From: JAUUZQ01 sp964538375
Lineage (GTDB): Bacteria; Bacteroidota; Bacteroidia; Bacteroidales; GCA-2748055
Assembly: GCA_964538375.1 (NCBI GenBank)
Contig: CAZIFQ010000011.1
Span: 25,738 to 89,737, forward strand
DNA length: 64,000 nt
Reading direction: 5' to 3'
Position 1 is the first letter of the stretch. Each line of letters starts with the position of its first letter. Below, in pieces: positions 17,288 through 26,978 of the stretch. The notes beneath the pieces were generated by a model. It saw only the letters and a list, made by a program, of their open reading frames with translations. It had not been told where the DNA came from and ran no database searches. Both the position numbers and the translations under genes were made by a program.

Positions 17288-18304
17288 CTAGAAATGCATC
17301 CTCGCAAGTGGAGTGATATCATGGCTTGCGCTTTCCCCGGCCAAATACTTAAAATGCCCTGTAATTGCAATCATGGCAGCGTTATCTGTTGTGAAATTTA
17401 AGGGAGGTATGTATGTTGTCCACCCTTTGTCTTCAGCCAGCGAAACAATTCTGGTCCTTAGTCCGGAATTGGCAGAAACACCTCCAGCCAATGCAATCTC
17501 CCTGATACCTGTTGCTGCACTTGCCTTCACCAATTTATCCATCAGAATATCAATGATGGTCTTTTGCAAAGAAGCAGCCAGGTCACTTCTGTTCTTTTCT
17601 ATAAATTCACCATCCTTCTTCAGCTCATCACGGAGAAAATAAAGAAAAGAAGTCTTGAGACCACTAAACGAATAATCAAATTTATCCAGTCGTGGCTTAT
17701 TGAAATTGAATCTAAGGGAATCTCCCTCCCGGGACAATTTATCAATCATGGGGCCTCCGGGATATGGTAAGCCGATGACTTTTGCACACTTATCGAATGC
17801 CTCCCCTGCAGCATCATCAATAGTTCTTCCGATTATCTCCATATCCAGGTGACTTTTCACCACTACCAATTGCGTATGGCCTCCAGAGGCAAGTAATGTT
17901 AGGAATGGAAAGCTTGGACTCCTTAAAGAATTGCCTTGTTGTATAAAATGAACCAGCACGTGTGCCTGCAAGTGATTAACATCCAGCATTTTAATATTTC
18001 GAGCAAGAGCAAATCCTTTGACAAATGATGTGCCCACAAGCAATGATCCAAGCAAACCCGGACCTCTCGTGAAAGCGACAGCATCAATATCTTCAACGCT
18101 TACATTTGCCTTTTTTAAAGCTGCATCCACTACAGGAATAATATTTTGTTGGTGGGCTCGGGATGCAAGCTCCGGAACCACTCCTCCATAGGCAACATGA
18201 ACATCCTGATTGGCAATGATATTGGAAAGTAAGTACTGATCTTTGATTACAGCAGCAGATGTATCATCGCAGGAAGATTCTATGCCAAGTATTGTGATAC
18301 TCAT
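17288..18304 (-). CDS. tsaD: tRNA N6-adenosine threonylcarbamoyltransferase TsaD
   Basis: The 338-residue ASKHA-fold enzyme transfers the threonylcarbamoyl group to A37 of ANN-decoding tRNAs. The metal-binding motif HLQAH gives His111 and His115, the same numbering as in E. coli. The N-terminus ILGIESSCDDTSAAV and the segments LLASGGHTQLV, PGGPMIDKLS and LAGGVSANSGLR are family-typical. Length matches the family. It lies 3 bases from the convergent HD-protein gene and is divergent from tamB, an arrangement often seen in Bacteroidales. Confidence 0.97.
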   Translation of the reverse strand: MSITILGIESSCDDTSAAVIKDQYLLSNIIANQDVHVAYGGVVPELASRAHQQNIIPVVDAALKKANVSVEDIDAVAFTRGPGLLGSLLVGTSFVKGFALARNIKMLDVNHLQAHVLVHFIQQGNSLRSPSFPFLTLLASGGHTQLVVVKSHLDMEIIGRTIDDAAGEAFDKCAKVIGLPYPGGPMIDKLSREGDSLRFNFNKPRLDKFDYSFSGLKTSFLYFLRDELKKDGEFIEKNRSDLAASLQKTIIDILMDKLVKASAATGIREIALAGGVSANSGLRTRIVSLAEDKGWTTYIPPLNFTTDNAAMIAITGHFKYLAGESASHDITPLARMHF

Positions 18305-18411
18305 AAATTGCTTGTATAGGGAGGTTTATTAAACTATTTTTGTTTTTGTTACGTTCGGAATAATATAATTGCAAAAATATTAAAAAGTTTGCTAAAATAA
18401 GCCTTATTGTA

Positions 18412-21400
18412 TTGTTGGTTCTCATTTCAGTACCAGCAATTGGTTTACTATTTTTCCAAAACAAGCAGGTTCAGACCTCTATATCTAACTATATCGTCAA
18501 TAAATTTTCTAAAGAAATCGAAGCCGAAGTTTCTATTTCATCAATAAAATATAGCTTCTTTAAGCGGCTGTATATCTACGACCTGCTCATTGAAGACCAG
18601 TCTGGAGACACCCTGATTTCTTCCGAGTTCACGCGTATCAGAATTAAAAAATTCAAACCGGACAAGCTAATTGTTCATCTACATAGCATCTCATGTGAAA
18701 ATGCATATTTCAACATCAAGGTTGATGATCAAAGAGTCAACAATTTAAAATTTCTTACCGATTGGCTGAAGTCTGATTTACCCCCGGAAGAGAAAGCCGT
18801 TCTGAAAATTGACCTAATAGAAACTGTAAATTCTCATTATTCACAAACTATCGCGCTTGCCAAATCACCCCCATATGGGATCGATTTTTCTGATATGGAT
18901 GTTTATGATGTAAATGCTCGAGTTGAAAATGTAATGACCCGAATGGACACTATGCATATGGATGTTACTGAGACATCCGGGTTGGAAAAATCAGGGTTTA
19001 TCCTAAAAGGCGCTTCTTTTGGTCTGACGCTGGCCCCGCAGTTTATGACCTTTTCTAACTGTACTGTACTGACCCTGGGATCACGAGCTTCTATACCAGT
19101 GGTTGACTTCAGGTTCAATGACTACCTGGATTTCAGGGAAGTATTTGATTCAGTTTACACACAAATCTCCTCTTCAAACTCCTTTCTCACACTCCCTGAC
19201 GTCTCCTACTTCTTCTACCAACTAAAAAATTTGAAAGGAGAAATCTTCCTTGATGGTAATATACATGGAAAATTTGGAGATTTAATTGGAGAAGATATTG
19301 AGATATCATATATGGATAACAGCGAATTAGATTTCGACATGCGACTCACTGGTCTGCCAAGTGAGGATAGTCTTTACATGTTCTTTGATTTCAAAAAATT
19401 TCAATCTAATCTGCCAACACTAAAGGTATTAACATCTTACCACGATTACGCGATATTTAACGATACAGTAATTTCACAAGACATCGGAAACTTTGACTAT
19501 TCAGGTAAATTTTCGGGCTACGCAACAGATTTTGAAACATCTGGCCTCCTGAATACTGAATTGGGAAGCATTCTATTCGATTTAAATATGCAACCAGATT
19601 CAAACTGGTCTGTACAATATAAAGGTTCTTTGGGGACATCAGACTTTCAAATTGGTAAGTTGCTTGGACAGGAAGATTACATAGATCGGGTTAGTTTGAA
19701 TATCAATGTTGACGGCACCAATGAAAATGGTGAAATTGACCTGCTTGTAAATGGATTGATTGATTCTCTAGGTATTTATAATTACAATTACAGAAATATC
19801 AACCTCACTGGCCAGTTCGTAAATAAGACTTTTGATGGGGCATTCTCCATTAAGGATCCAAATATTGATCTGAATTTTACCGGGAAAATTGATTTTGAGC
19901 AAGACATTCCTCAATTCAACTTTACACTTGATGTAGCTAATCTCCGTCCATATTACCTTAATCTAAGGGAAGATGATCCTGAATATTTCGCATCATTCTT
20001 ACTTAAAACCGACTTATCAGGATTGAGATTAGACCAGTTAAACGGTGAAGTTCAATTAGTAAATAGTTTCTTCAAGAGAACTGGCAGCCAGGTGCAGATC
20101 TATAATTTCCTGCTAACAACTCAAAATTCAGATTCTTCATACATTTCATTGAAATCGGATATACTTGATGCAGATATTCATGGAAGATATCTAATGTCTC
20201 AACTTCCGGCAACTTTTAGCAGCGCTTTAAATGATCATATAGAAATATTTCCAGGCCAGTCTCTGGTGACAGATACTGTTAGTGATTTTGATTTCAACAT
20301 TAACATAAAGGAAGCAAATCCTTTCCTGGATTTTTTCTTCCCTAAATTTCAGGTTGCGGTAGGAAGCAACATCAATGGATATTACAGGCCTAATGGAGAT
20401 TCATTTGACTTCTTTCTCAATGGAGCCCTACCCTATTTCAAGTATAAAGGATTCCTTATGGATCAGCTCGAACTTACAAGCATTGCAGATACCAATCGCT
20501 TTGTTCTAAATTTAAATAGTGAAAAACTAAGTACCCAGGGTGACTTCAAAATTATGAGTCCTTCTTTCACTACCATAGCGCAGCAAAACAAGACCGAATT
20601 TAGCTTTCAATGGAACAATGACTCCCTTCCATTATATTCAGGAGATATAAAGGCCAATGGGGTTTTAAGCCATCAATCTCCTGGTATATTAGACTACGAG
20701 CTCAATATTGATTCTTCATGGTTCTATTATAGCGACAGATTGTTTACAATCCCAACTTCATCAATTTCCGTGCAACCGCAATCTATCTCATTTGATAGCA
20801 TGAGGATTTATGGAAATGAACAATTTATCCTGGCAGATGGCAAATATTCAAATAATGAAAATGATGAAATCAGAATTACTGTAAATAATATCAAACTTGA
20901 TAATCTTAGCAATCTTAGTGATAATCTGATAATTGATATTCAGGGCAAAATGTCTGGAGAGGCAACGATAAGAAGTGATAATTCAAAACCTGTATTTATA
21001 TCTGACCTGGCAGTTGACAGCTTGTTTATAAACGAAAATCTATTGGGAAACACCTTACTCGTAGCAAATTGGCAGGAACAGGAGGAAGAATTATTGATAG
21101 ACATTTCCTCAACAAGAGATTCAGTAAAAACTATCGATATCAAAGGTTCGCTAAAACCATCTGCCGGTTTATTAGATTTCGATGTTGTACTTAATCAAAT
21201 ACCAATAAGTACCATTAATCCTTACCTGGCAAATGTTGCTGAAGATATCGATGGTACTATTGCTGCAAATATTTTTATTAATGGTTCTCTCGGGAAGCCT
21301 CAGGTCAATGGAAACTTATACCTTCAGGAATTCTCCTTCGAATTGAATGAAACTCAAACCAGGTATTCTGTTAGCGATAACATAAGGATATATAAGAGTA

Positions 21401-22824
21401 ACTTTTTTTTCGAAGGCTTTGATGTTGTTGATGAATTTAATAACAAACTAATAGTAGATGGAAATATTACATCTACAAACTTCAAGAATTTCATTTTCAA
21501 CCTGAATCTAAATGCAGATAATTTCAACTTTCTTAATACTACCAGAACAGACAATGAGCAATTTTATGGAGATATCTTTGCATCTGCCGAAGTAGCGCTT
21601 CGGGGTCCTCTAGAGCAATTGGATATTAGCGTTTCTGCAAAAACTGAAAAACATACAAATCTGAATCTGCCACTATATAATGCAGCTGAGATTCAAACCA
21701 CTGACTTTATTACATTTAGAAGATCAGAAGAGCTTGAATTTGTAGAAAAAAAACAAGATGCAGGACCAGTTAGTGGTTTGACCCTTGATATGGATTTAGA
21801 GATAGCTTCAGGAGCAAATGTACAGCTGATTTTTGATCCGAAAGTTGGTGACATAATTGAAGCCAGTGGACGTGGAAACATAAAAATAAAGATTGACGAA
21901 AACGGTGAGTTCACCATGTTTGGGGACGTGCTTATCCAGGATGGAGAGTACCTTTTTACCCTTCAAAACGTAATCAATAAGAAATTCAGGGTTGAATCCG
22001 GAGGTAATATTGTATGGAACGGTTCCCCAACTGAAGCCATGATTGATTTGCAAGCTATCTATGAACTAAAAGCAGCTCCATATAATCTCTCGCCTGACCC
22101 TGATTCAGATGAAAGTTTAAAGAAAAGAATACCTGTTCATTGTCTCTTATCCTTACAAGGCGATTTAGGTAATCCGAGCATTCATCCCAGCATAACACTG
22201 CCTACAGCTGAACCTGAAACAAAATCTCTTCTCGACAATAACATTGGTACGGATGAAGAACTAATGCGACAGTTTATCTCTCTTCTGGTTATTAACAATT
22301 TCATGAGTGTTGACGGTATAGGTGCAGATGTTGCAGGAGGAATAAACTCGGGAGGGATGGCTGCCGGCGTAACAGCAAGTGAACTTTTAAGCAACCAATT
22401 GAGCAACTGGTTATCCCAGATCAGCAATGATTTTGATATAGGTGTTAATTACAGGCCTGGAGATCAGATTACAAGTGATGAGGTTGAAGTGGCCTTGTCG
22501 ACACAGTTATTTGATGACAGAATAATTCTGAGCGGTAACCTGGATGTGGGAGGCGATGAAACAACCACAGGTAGTGCCACAACGAATATTGTGGGAGATT
22601 TTGACCTTGAATTTAAAGTTACAGATAAGATCAGTCTTAAAGCATTCAACAGGGCAAATGACGATTTTATTTTAAGAACGGCACCCTATACTCAAGGCGT
22701 GGGGGTGTTTTACCGAAATGAGTTCGACGAATTATCTGATCTTTTTAAGAGAAAGAAGAAAAAGAAAGCAGGTGGAGAGAAAGAAGATACAGATGCTGGT
22801 GATGCTCTGTTGAAGGAGGAGTAG
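18412..22824 (+). CDS. tamB: TamB-like translocation/assembly module (DUF490)
   Basis: The protein is about 1470 residues. It begins with a single N-terminal membrane helix, followed by a very long repetitive beta-strand region, and ends in a TamB/DUF490 C-terminal domain from about residue 1080. There GDVLIQDGEYLFTLQNVINKKF and the final IVGDFDLEFKVTDKISLKAFNR strands are recognisable. TamB forms a periplasm-spanning beta-groove thought to move lipids or assemble outer-membrane proteins. No ATG exists at the N-terminus. TTG at 18412 is the first standard codon, but an in-frame ATT at 18379 would give a more natural start IKKFAKISLIVLLVL. A stop codon at 18361 bounds the choice. Confidence 0.85.
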   Translation: MLVLISVPAIGLLFFQNKQVQTSISNYIVNKFSKEIEAEVSISSIKYSFFKRLYIYDLLIEDQSGDTLISSEFTRIRIKKFKPDKLIVHLHSISCENAYFNIKVDDQRVNNLKFLTDWLKSDLPPEEKAVLKIDLIETVNSHYSQTIALAKSPPYGIDFSDMDVYDVNARVENVMTRMDTMHMDVTETSGLEKSGFILKGASFGLTLAPQFMTFSNCTVLTLGSRASIPVVDFRFNDYLDFREVFDSVYTQISSSNSFLTLPDVSYFFYQLKNLKGEIFLDGNIHGKFGDLIGEDIEISYMDNSELDFDMRLTGLPSEDSLYMFFDFKKFQSNLPTLKVLTSYHDYAIFNDTVISQDIGNFDYSGKFSGYATDFETSGLLNTELGSILFDLNMQPDSNWSVQYKGSLGTSDFQIGKLLGQEDYIDRVSLNINVDGTNENGEIDLLVNGLIDSLGIYNYNYRNINLTGQFVNKTFDGAFSIKDPNIDLNFTGKIDFEQDIPQFNFTLDVANLRPYYLNLREDDPEYFASFLLKTDLSGLRLDQLNGEVQLVNSFFKRTGSQVQIYNFLLTTQNSDSSYISLKSDILDADIHGRYLMSQLPATFSSALNDHIEIFPGQSLVTDTVSDFDFNINIKEANPFLDFFFPKFQVAVGSNINGYYRPNGDSFDFFLNGALPYFKYKGFLMDQLELTSIADTNRFVLNLNSEKLSTQGDFKIMSPSFTTIAQQNKTEFSFQWNNDSLPLYSGDIKANGVLSHQSPGILDYELNIDSSWFYYSDRLFTIPTSSISVQPQSISFDSMRIYGNEQFILADGKYSNNENDEIRITVNNIKLDNLSNLSDNLIIDIQGKMSGEATIRSDNSKPVFISDLAVDSLFINENLLGNTLLVANWQEQEEELLIDISSTRDSVKTIDIKGSLKPSAGLLDFDVVLNQIPISTINPYLANVAEDIDGTIAANIFINGSLGKPQVNGNLYLQEFSFELNETQTRYSVSDNIRIYKSNFFFEGFDVVDEFNNKLIVDGNITSTNFKNFIFNLNLNADNFNFLNTTRTDNEQFYGDIFASAEVALRGPLEQLDISVSAKTEKHTNLNLPLYNAAEIQTTDFITFRRSEELEFVEKKQDAGPVSGLTLDMDLEIASGANVQLIFDPKVGDIIEASGRGNIKIKIDENGEFTMFGDVLIQDGEYLFTLQNVINKKFRVESGGNIVWNGSPTEAMIDLQAIYELKAAPYNLSPDPDSDESLKKRIPVHCLLSLQGDLGNPSIHPSITLPTAEPETKSLLDNNIGTDEELMRQFISLLVINNFMSVDGIGADVAGGINSGGMAAGVTASELLSNQLSNWLSQISNDFDIGVNYRPGDQITSDEVEVALSTQLFDDRIILSGNLDVGGDETTTGSATTNIVGDFDLEFKVTDKISLKAFNRANDDFILRTAPYTQGVGVFYRNEFDELSDLFKRKKKKKAGGEKEDTDAGDALLKEE

Positions 22825-22828
22825 GCAG

Positions 22829-22854
22829 TAAGCCTTCGCTAAAGCTTCGGCTTA
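22829..22854. repeat. Hairpin with core CTTCGCTAAAGCT, copy 2
   Basis: TAAGCC and GGCTTA pair around CTTCGCTAAAGCTTC just after the tamB stop. The 13-nt core is identical to that of the hairpin at 1463-1488. No T-tract follows, so it is not a typical terminator. Confidence 0.6.
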
Positions 22855-22920
22855 CGCAGTGGGGAAAATCATGAAAATTATCAATTTGTTAAAATCCTTG
22901 TTAAAAAAAATATTTCTCAA

Positions 22921-22953
22921 TTGACCTTTATTTGATAATCATTTCTAAATTTG
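22921..22953 (+). promoter_or_regulatory. Putative promoter of nhaD
   Basis: A TTG at 22921-22923 is followed 22 nt later by TAAATTTG (22946-22953), a perfect TAnnTTTG -7 box. The start codon lies 36 nt downstream. Spacing equals that of the promoter proposed at 765-797. Confidence 0.5.
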
Positions 22954-22988
22954 CCCACTTAATTAATATTCTCTAAATACATAAAGGT

Positions 22989-24434
22989 ATGTTTATTGCA
23001 ATGGTCGTTGTCTTTGTTCTGGGTTATCTCGCTATAGCGTTGGAACATCCTTTACGTGTTGAGAAGGCGGTCCCCGCACTCATGATTGGAACACTCCTCT
23101 GGGTACTATATATTGTAGGTGCCTTTGATATTTTTACTGGAGGCCTGAGTGAAGCGTGGAACACCTACAGCGCAGATCTGCCGCATGGTGATGCCGTTCA
23201 TGGTAAAGAAGGTCTGCTTCATCAGATGCAAGATTTTATCGTTCATCATGAGATCATCCACCACCTCGGGGAAATATCAGAAATTCTATTCTTCCTGCTC
23301 GGTGCAATGACCATTGTTGAAATCATTGATAAGCACAGCGGATTTAAAATCATCACTGATAAAATTAAAACTACAAATAAGGTAAGACTGTTATGGATTC
23401 TGAGTTTCCTGACCTTTTTTATGTCAGCTGCACTGGATAACCTGACAACAACAATTGTAATGGTTGCTCTTCTCAGAAAGCTGATTGATGATAAACAAAC
23501 AAAATGGTTCTTTGCCAGTATGGTGGTTCTCGCTGCTAATGCCGGGGGAGCATGGTCTCCCATTGGAGATGTTACTACCATCATGTTGTGGATAGGCGGA
23601 CAGGTAACTACCGGGGCAATTATGGCCAATGTAATTCTTCCCAGTCTCGTAACTATGATTGTTCCATTAATAATTGTCAGTTTTACATTGAAAGGCAATA
23701 TTATAAAGCCAGCATCTGCAAACGCTGATTATGAAGAACCTCTGCAATGGCAAAGTACCGTAATGCTTATCATGGGTCTCGCAGGATTACTATTCGTACC
23801 TGTGTTTAAGACAGTATTTCATTTACCACCCTATCAGGGCATGCTGCTCTCATTATCGGTAATATGGCTGGTTACAGAAATTATGAGAAGGAACTACTCA
23901 AGAGACCTCAGGAATAGACTAAATGTTGTAAGAATTTTAAAGAGTGTTGAGTTACCGACCATATTTTTCTTCCTCGGTATACTTTCTGCTGTAGCAGCTT
24001 TGCAGAGTGCAGGTCACCTGACAATTTTAGCAAGATACCTGGATGAGAATCTTGGAGACATCTTCCTAATTGATATGGCCATTGGAGTACTTTCAGCTGT
24101 AGTAGACAATGTCCCGCTTGTGGCTGGTTCCATGGGTATGTATCCTATTGAAGACGCCGCCTCGATAGCTGCCATGACAAATCCTGAAGCGATAACATAT
24201 GCTCAGTATTTTGTCCAGGATGGACTCTTTTGGGAGTTCCTTGCTTATTGTGCCGGAACAGGAGGATCAATTCTAATTATCGGTTCAGCGGCAGGTGTGG
24301 CTGCAATGGGTATGGAAAATATTGATTTTATCTGGTATTTGAAAAAAATATCATGGCTGGCGCTTATCGGATACATTGCCGGTGCCGGAGTTTATTACCT
24401 GCAGGCCTTGCTAGGGGGGCATATAGCTCATTAA
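22989..24434 (+). CDS. nhaD: NhaD-type sodium/proton antiporter
   Basis: The 481-residue membrane protein has about 12-13 hydrophobic helices and belongs to the NhaD branch of the ion transporter superfamily. Typical segments are ALEHPLRVEKAVPALMIG near the N-terminus, SAALDNLTTTIVMVALLRKL, NAGGAWSPIGDVTTIMLW, and SAVVDNVPLVAGSMGMY in the second half. These contain the conserved Asp/Asn residues used for ion exchange. The protein expels sodium in exchange for protons across the inner membrane. It has its own promoter and a strong terminator, so it is probably a single-gene unit. Confidence 0.92.
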   Translation: MFIAMVVVFVLGYLAIALEHPLRVEKAVPALMIGTLLWVLYIVGAFDIFTGGLSEAWNTYSADLPHGDAVHGKEGLLHQMQDFIVHHEIIHHLGEISEILFFLLGAMTIVEIIDKHSGFKIITDKIKTTNKVRLLWILSFLTFFMSAALDNLTTTIVMVALLRKLIDDKQTKWFFASMVVLAANAGGAWSPIGDVTTIMLWIGGQVTTGAIMANVILPSLVTMIVPLIIVSFTLKGNIIKPASANADYEEPLQWQSTVMLIMGLAGLLFVPVFKTVFHLPPYQGMLLSLSVIWLVTEIMRRNYSRDLRNRLNVVRILKSVELPTIFFFLGILSAVAALQSAGHLTILARYLDENLGDIFLIDMAIGVLSAVVDNVPLVAGSMGMYPIEDAASIAAMTNPEAITYAQYFVQDGLFWEFLAYCAGTGGSILIIGSAAGVAAMGMENIDFIWYLKKISWLALIGYIAGAGVYYLQALLGGHIAH

Positions 24435-24477
24435 TAGCACGATTCATCCTGTTGAAAAGATATAAGTTTTCTTAATA

Positions 24478-24514
24478 ACGAGATATACTACTTTCCAGTA
24501 TATCTCGTTTTTTT
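24478..24514 (+). terminator. Rho-independent terminator after nhaD
   Basis: ACGAGATATACT (24478-24489) pairs perfectly with AGTATATCTCGT (24497-24508) across a 7-nt loop and runs into a T-tract. It separates nhaD from the exbB operon. Confidence 0.85.
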
Positions 24515-24546
24515 ATATATATTCGCTTCTATAATAATATAAGGAA

Positions 24547-25230
24547 ATGAACATGTTGATTTTACTACAAAATGTAGTTGCAGACACTGCAATGACAGAT
24601 GGCACAGCCAGAGAATCATTTTTGGATTTAGCAATCAAAGGAGGATGGGTGATGATCCCCATTGTATTGCTCAGTTTTATCGCTGTTTATATATTCTTCG
24701 AAAGATGGTTTGCCATCAAGCGTGCCGCAAATATTGATCAGAATTTCATGAATCGAATCAAAGATTATATTATGGATGGCAAGGTTGATGCAGCGAAAAC
24801 ACTTTGCCAAGCCACTGATAATCCTGTGGCTAAGATGATTGAAAAAGGAATCTCAAGAATTGGCAGACCACTAAATGATGTTAATGCAGCCATCGAGAAT
24901 GTCGGACGACTTGAAGTGTATAAACTTGAGAAAGGACTTCCTACCCTGGCCAGTGTTTCCGGAGGTGCGCCAATGATTGGATTTCTTGGAACGGTAATTG
25001 GCATGGTACAAGCTTTTCAGCAGATGTCCACTGCAGGTAACAATATCAATGTGGGCGAATTATCAGGAGGTATTTATACTGCCTTGATAACGACTGTTGC
25101 CGGATTAATCGTAGGTATCATTGCATTCTTCGCGTATAACATTCTAGTGGCAAAGGTTGACAAGGTTATCAACAATATGGAGGCAAGTTCAACGGAGTTT
25201 ATTGACCTGTTGAATGAACCAGTAAAATAG
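24547..25230 (+). CDS. exbB: MotA/TolQ/ExbB proton-channel protein
   Basis: The 227-residue inner-membrane protein has three hydrophobic helices (about 31-52, 130-155 and 175-200). It has the family motif SVSGGAPMIGFLGTVIGMVQAF, and a conserved Thr/Pro-rich third helix (GIYTALITTVAGLIVGI). It forms the pentameric ring that, with ExbD, uses the proton motive force to energise TonB. It is the first gene of exbB-exbD-exbD-tonB, with 7 bases before the next gene. A second ATG at 24553 is an equally possible start. TolQ is an alternative name; the TonB-like protein downstream favours ExbB. Confidence 0.9.
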   Translation: MNMLILLQNVVADTAMTDGTARESFLDLAIKGGWVMIPIVLLSFIAVYIFFERWFAIKRAANIDQNFMNRIKDYIMDGKVDAAKTLCQATDNPVAKMIEKGISRIGRPLNDVNAAIENVGRLEVYKLEKGLPTLASVSGGAPMIGFLGTVIGMVQAFQQMSTAGNNINVGELSGGIYTALITTVAGLIVGIIAFFAYNILVAKVDKVINNMEASSTEFIDLLNEPVK

Positions 25231-25237
25231 AGAATTC

Positions 25238-25630
25238 ATGGGTATCAGGCCAAAGAACAGGGTGATGAATAATTTCAGTATGTCGGGTATGACAGACATT
25301 GTATTTCTGTTGCTCATATTCTTCATGCTCACCTCGACACTCATTGCTCCAAATGCGCTGAAAATGCTTCTCCCATCCAGGGGACAGACTCCGGTGCAGG
25401 TTGAGAACAAGGTACCCACTGTGACTATACATAGTAATACGCGTATTACTGTTGACGGCTCAAACATTCAGTTTGAAAATCTTGAGGCAGTGCTTGAATC
25501 TAAGCTTGCTGGTCAGACAGAACCAGCTATCAAGATTGTGACTTCGCCCCAGGTAACTGTTGGTGAGGCAGTCAAAGTTATGAATGTTGCTGCGGATAAA
25601 AATTATACTGTGGTTCTAAAACAACTATAA
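25238..25630 (+). CDS. exbD: ExbD/TolR biopolymer transport protein, copy 1
   Basis: The 130-residue protein has a short cytoplasmic N-terminus and one membrane helix starting FSMSGMTDIVFLLLIFFML. The Asp in this helix is the proton-relay residue of the family. A periplasmic beta/alpha domain follows. Copy 2 starts at the last base of this gene's stop codon, so translation is coupled. Two ExbD proteins per ExbB operon are common in Bacteroidota. Confidence 0.9.
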   Translation: MGIRPKNRVMNNFSMSGMTDIVFLLLIFFMLTSTLIAPNALKMLLPSRGQTPVQVENKVPTVTIHSNTRITVDGSNIQFENLEAVLESKLAGQTEPAIKIVTSPQVTVGEAVKVMNVAADKNYTVVLKQL

Positions 25631-26028
25631 TGGCCATTGTATCACGAAATAAAAGAAATATGAATTTTGCCATGTCCGGTATGACGGACATCGTATTTCT
25701 TCTATTGATTTTTTTCATGCTCACTACAACACTGATTGTACCTGCAGCGCAAAATGTCCAGCTTCCCGAAAGTGACAATCAAACACAAGCAAGTCCCGTA
25801 TTAGTTGTATCTATCGCCTCAGACAAAACTATTTACCTGGATGACCAGGTATATTTACTTTCAGAACTTGAACCGGTGCTGATAAAAAAACTTGAACCCT
25901 ATGGCGATACGCCAACCATAAGACTAAATGCTGACCAGAACCTGAATATGGAAGAAGTTTTTTCTCTTCTTAATATTGCGAAACGAAATCGCTATAAGGT
26001 AATACTTGGCACTAAACCTGCCAGTTAA
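25630..26028 (+). CDS. exbD: ExbD/TolR biopolymer transport protein, copy 2
   Basis: The 132-residue paralogue of copy 1 has a nearly identical membrane segment (MSGMTDIVFLLLIFFMLTT, with the conserved Asp) but a divergent periplasmic domain (PVLVVSIASDKTIYLDDQV). Conservation of the helix with divergence outside suggests that the two copies share the ExbB channel and differ in the periplasmic partner. It is followed by the TonB-like gene after 11 bases. Confidence 0.9.
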   Translation: MAIVSRNKRNMNFAMSGMTDIVFLLLIFFMLTTTLIVPAAQNVQLPESDNQTQASPVLVVSIASDKTIYLDDQVYLLSELEPVLIKKLEPYGDTPTIRLNADQNLNMEEVFSLLNIAKRNRYKVILGTKPAS

Positions 26029-26039
26029 AATTCTGGATA

Positions 26040-26978
26040 ATGAAAGTAAACAGAAGAGGAATATTCGGCACAATTTTTACACACGGGCTCGTACTCGCGC
26101 TGCTAATTCTTGGTGGACTGACATTTCCTGATCCACCTCCTGAAGAAGAAGGCATCATGGTAAATTTTGGGACTGATGATACAGGTTTTGGGTTTATAGA
26201 GCCCAAAGGTGATGAATCCAATGCAGGAAACCCTGAGTTGGAAGTAGCCCAGGCACAACCTGAATTTGTTGAAGAAGCCCAACCTGAACCCGCCCCATCA
26301 GATCCGGTTTACGAAGACCCCCTGCCTGAAGATAATACCCAGGATGTTGAGGAAACACCTGTAAAAGAAGATCCACAACCTACTGCTGAAGAGATTCGTA
26401 AGCAAAAAGAAGAGGTGGCGAGAGTAAAGAAGGAGCGGGAAGATGAACGTATCAGAAAGGAAGAAGAAGATAAAATTCTTCGCGAACAGGAAGCAGAACG
26501 AATAAGACTGGCGGAAGAAGCAAGACTCAAGCAGGAAAATGCAGACCGGCTTAGCAATATGGGTAAAAATACTTTTGGACAACAAGGCGTTGGTGAAGAA
26601 GAAGGATCTGAAGGTATAAATCCAGGATCAGGTACAAACCAGGGTGTGACCACAGGAACACCTGATGCACCAAATTATGGCGATGGAAGTGGTCTGGGTA
26701 ATGGTATCTCTTTTGGACTGGGAAGCCGAAAAGCAGTTGGCAAAGTACCAACACCTAATGTTGACAATTGCCAGGTGACAAGCAGAATTATCGTTAAAGT
26801 TGAAATACAGGTAGACAGGCAGGGTAATGTAATACTTGCCAGTGTGTCGACCTCCACATTTAGTGATAAATGTATCTATGATGCAGTTGTTGCAGCTGCC
26901 CGAAAGACTAAATTCACCAGCGATCCGAATGCTTCATACAAGCAGACTGGTTGGATCAAGTACACTATTGAACCTTAA
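26040..26978 (+). CDS. tonB: TonB-like energy transducer
   Basis: The 312-residue protein has one N-terminal membrane helix (IFTHGLVLALLILGGLTF). A Pro/Glu-rich linker follows, then a highly charged Glu/Arg/Lys helix (about 115-175), a Gly-rich stretch and a C-terminal TonB domain (about 245-312: SRIIVKVEIQVDRQGNVILA, ending WIKYTIEP). It should span the periplasm and carry energy from ExbB/ExbD to outer-membrane receptors. The charged helix is also typical of TolA, so a TolA-like role cannot be excluded. It abuts the convergent TauE/SafE gene with no gap. Confidence 0.85.
   Translation: MKVNRRGIFGTIFTHGLVLALLILGGLTFPDPPPEEEGIMVNFGTDDTGFGFIEPKGDESNAGNPELEVAQAQPEFVEEAQPEPAPSDPVYEDPLPEDNTQDVEETPVKEDPQPTAEEIRKQKEEVARVKKEREDERIRKEEEDKILREQEAERIRLAEEARLKQENADRLSNMGKNTFGQQGVGEEEGSEGINPGSGTNQGVTTGTPDAPNYGDGSGLGNGISFGLGSRKAVGKVPTPNVDNCQVTSRIIVKVEIQVDRQGNVILASVSTSTFSDKCIYDAVVAAARKTKFTSDPNASYKQTGWIKYTIEP

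Noticed and set aside
23246..23698. 150-codon minus-strand open frame
   Set aside because: Antisense to nhaD, whose membrane helices and motifs are well preserved.
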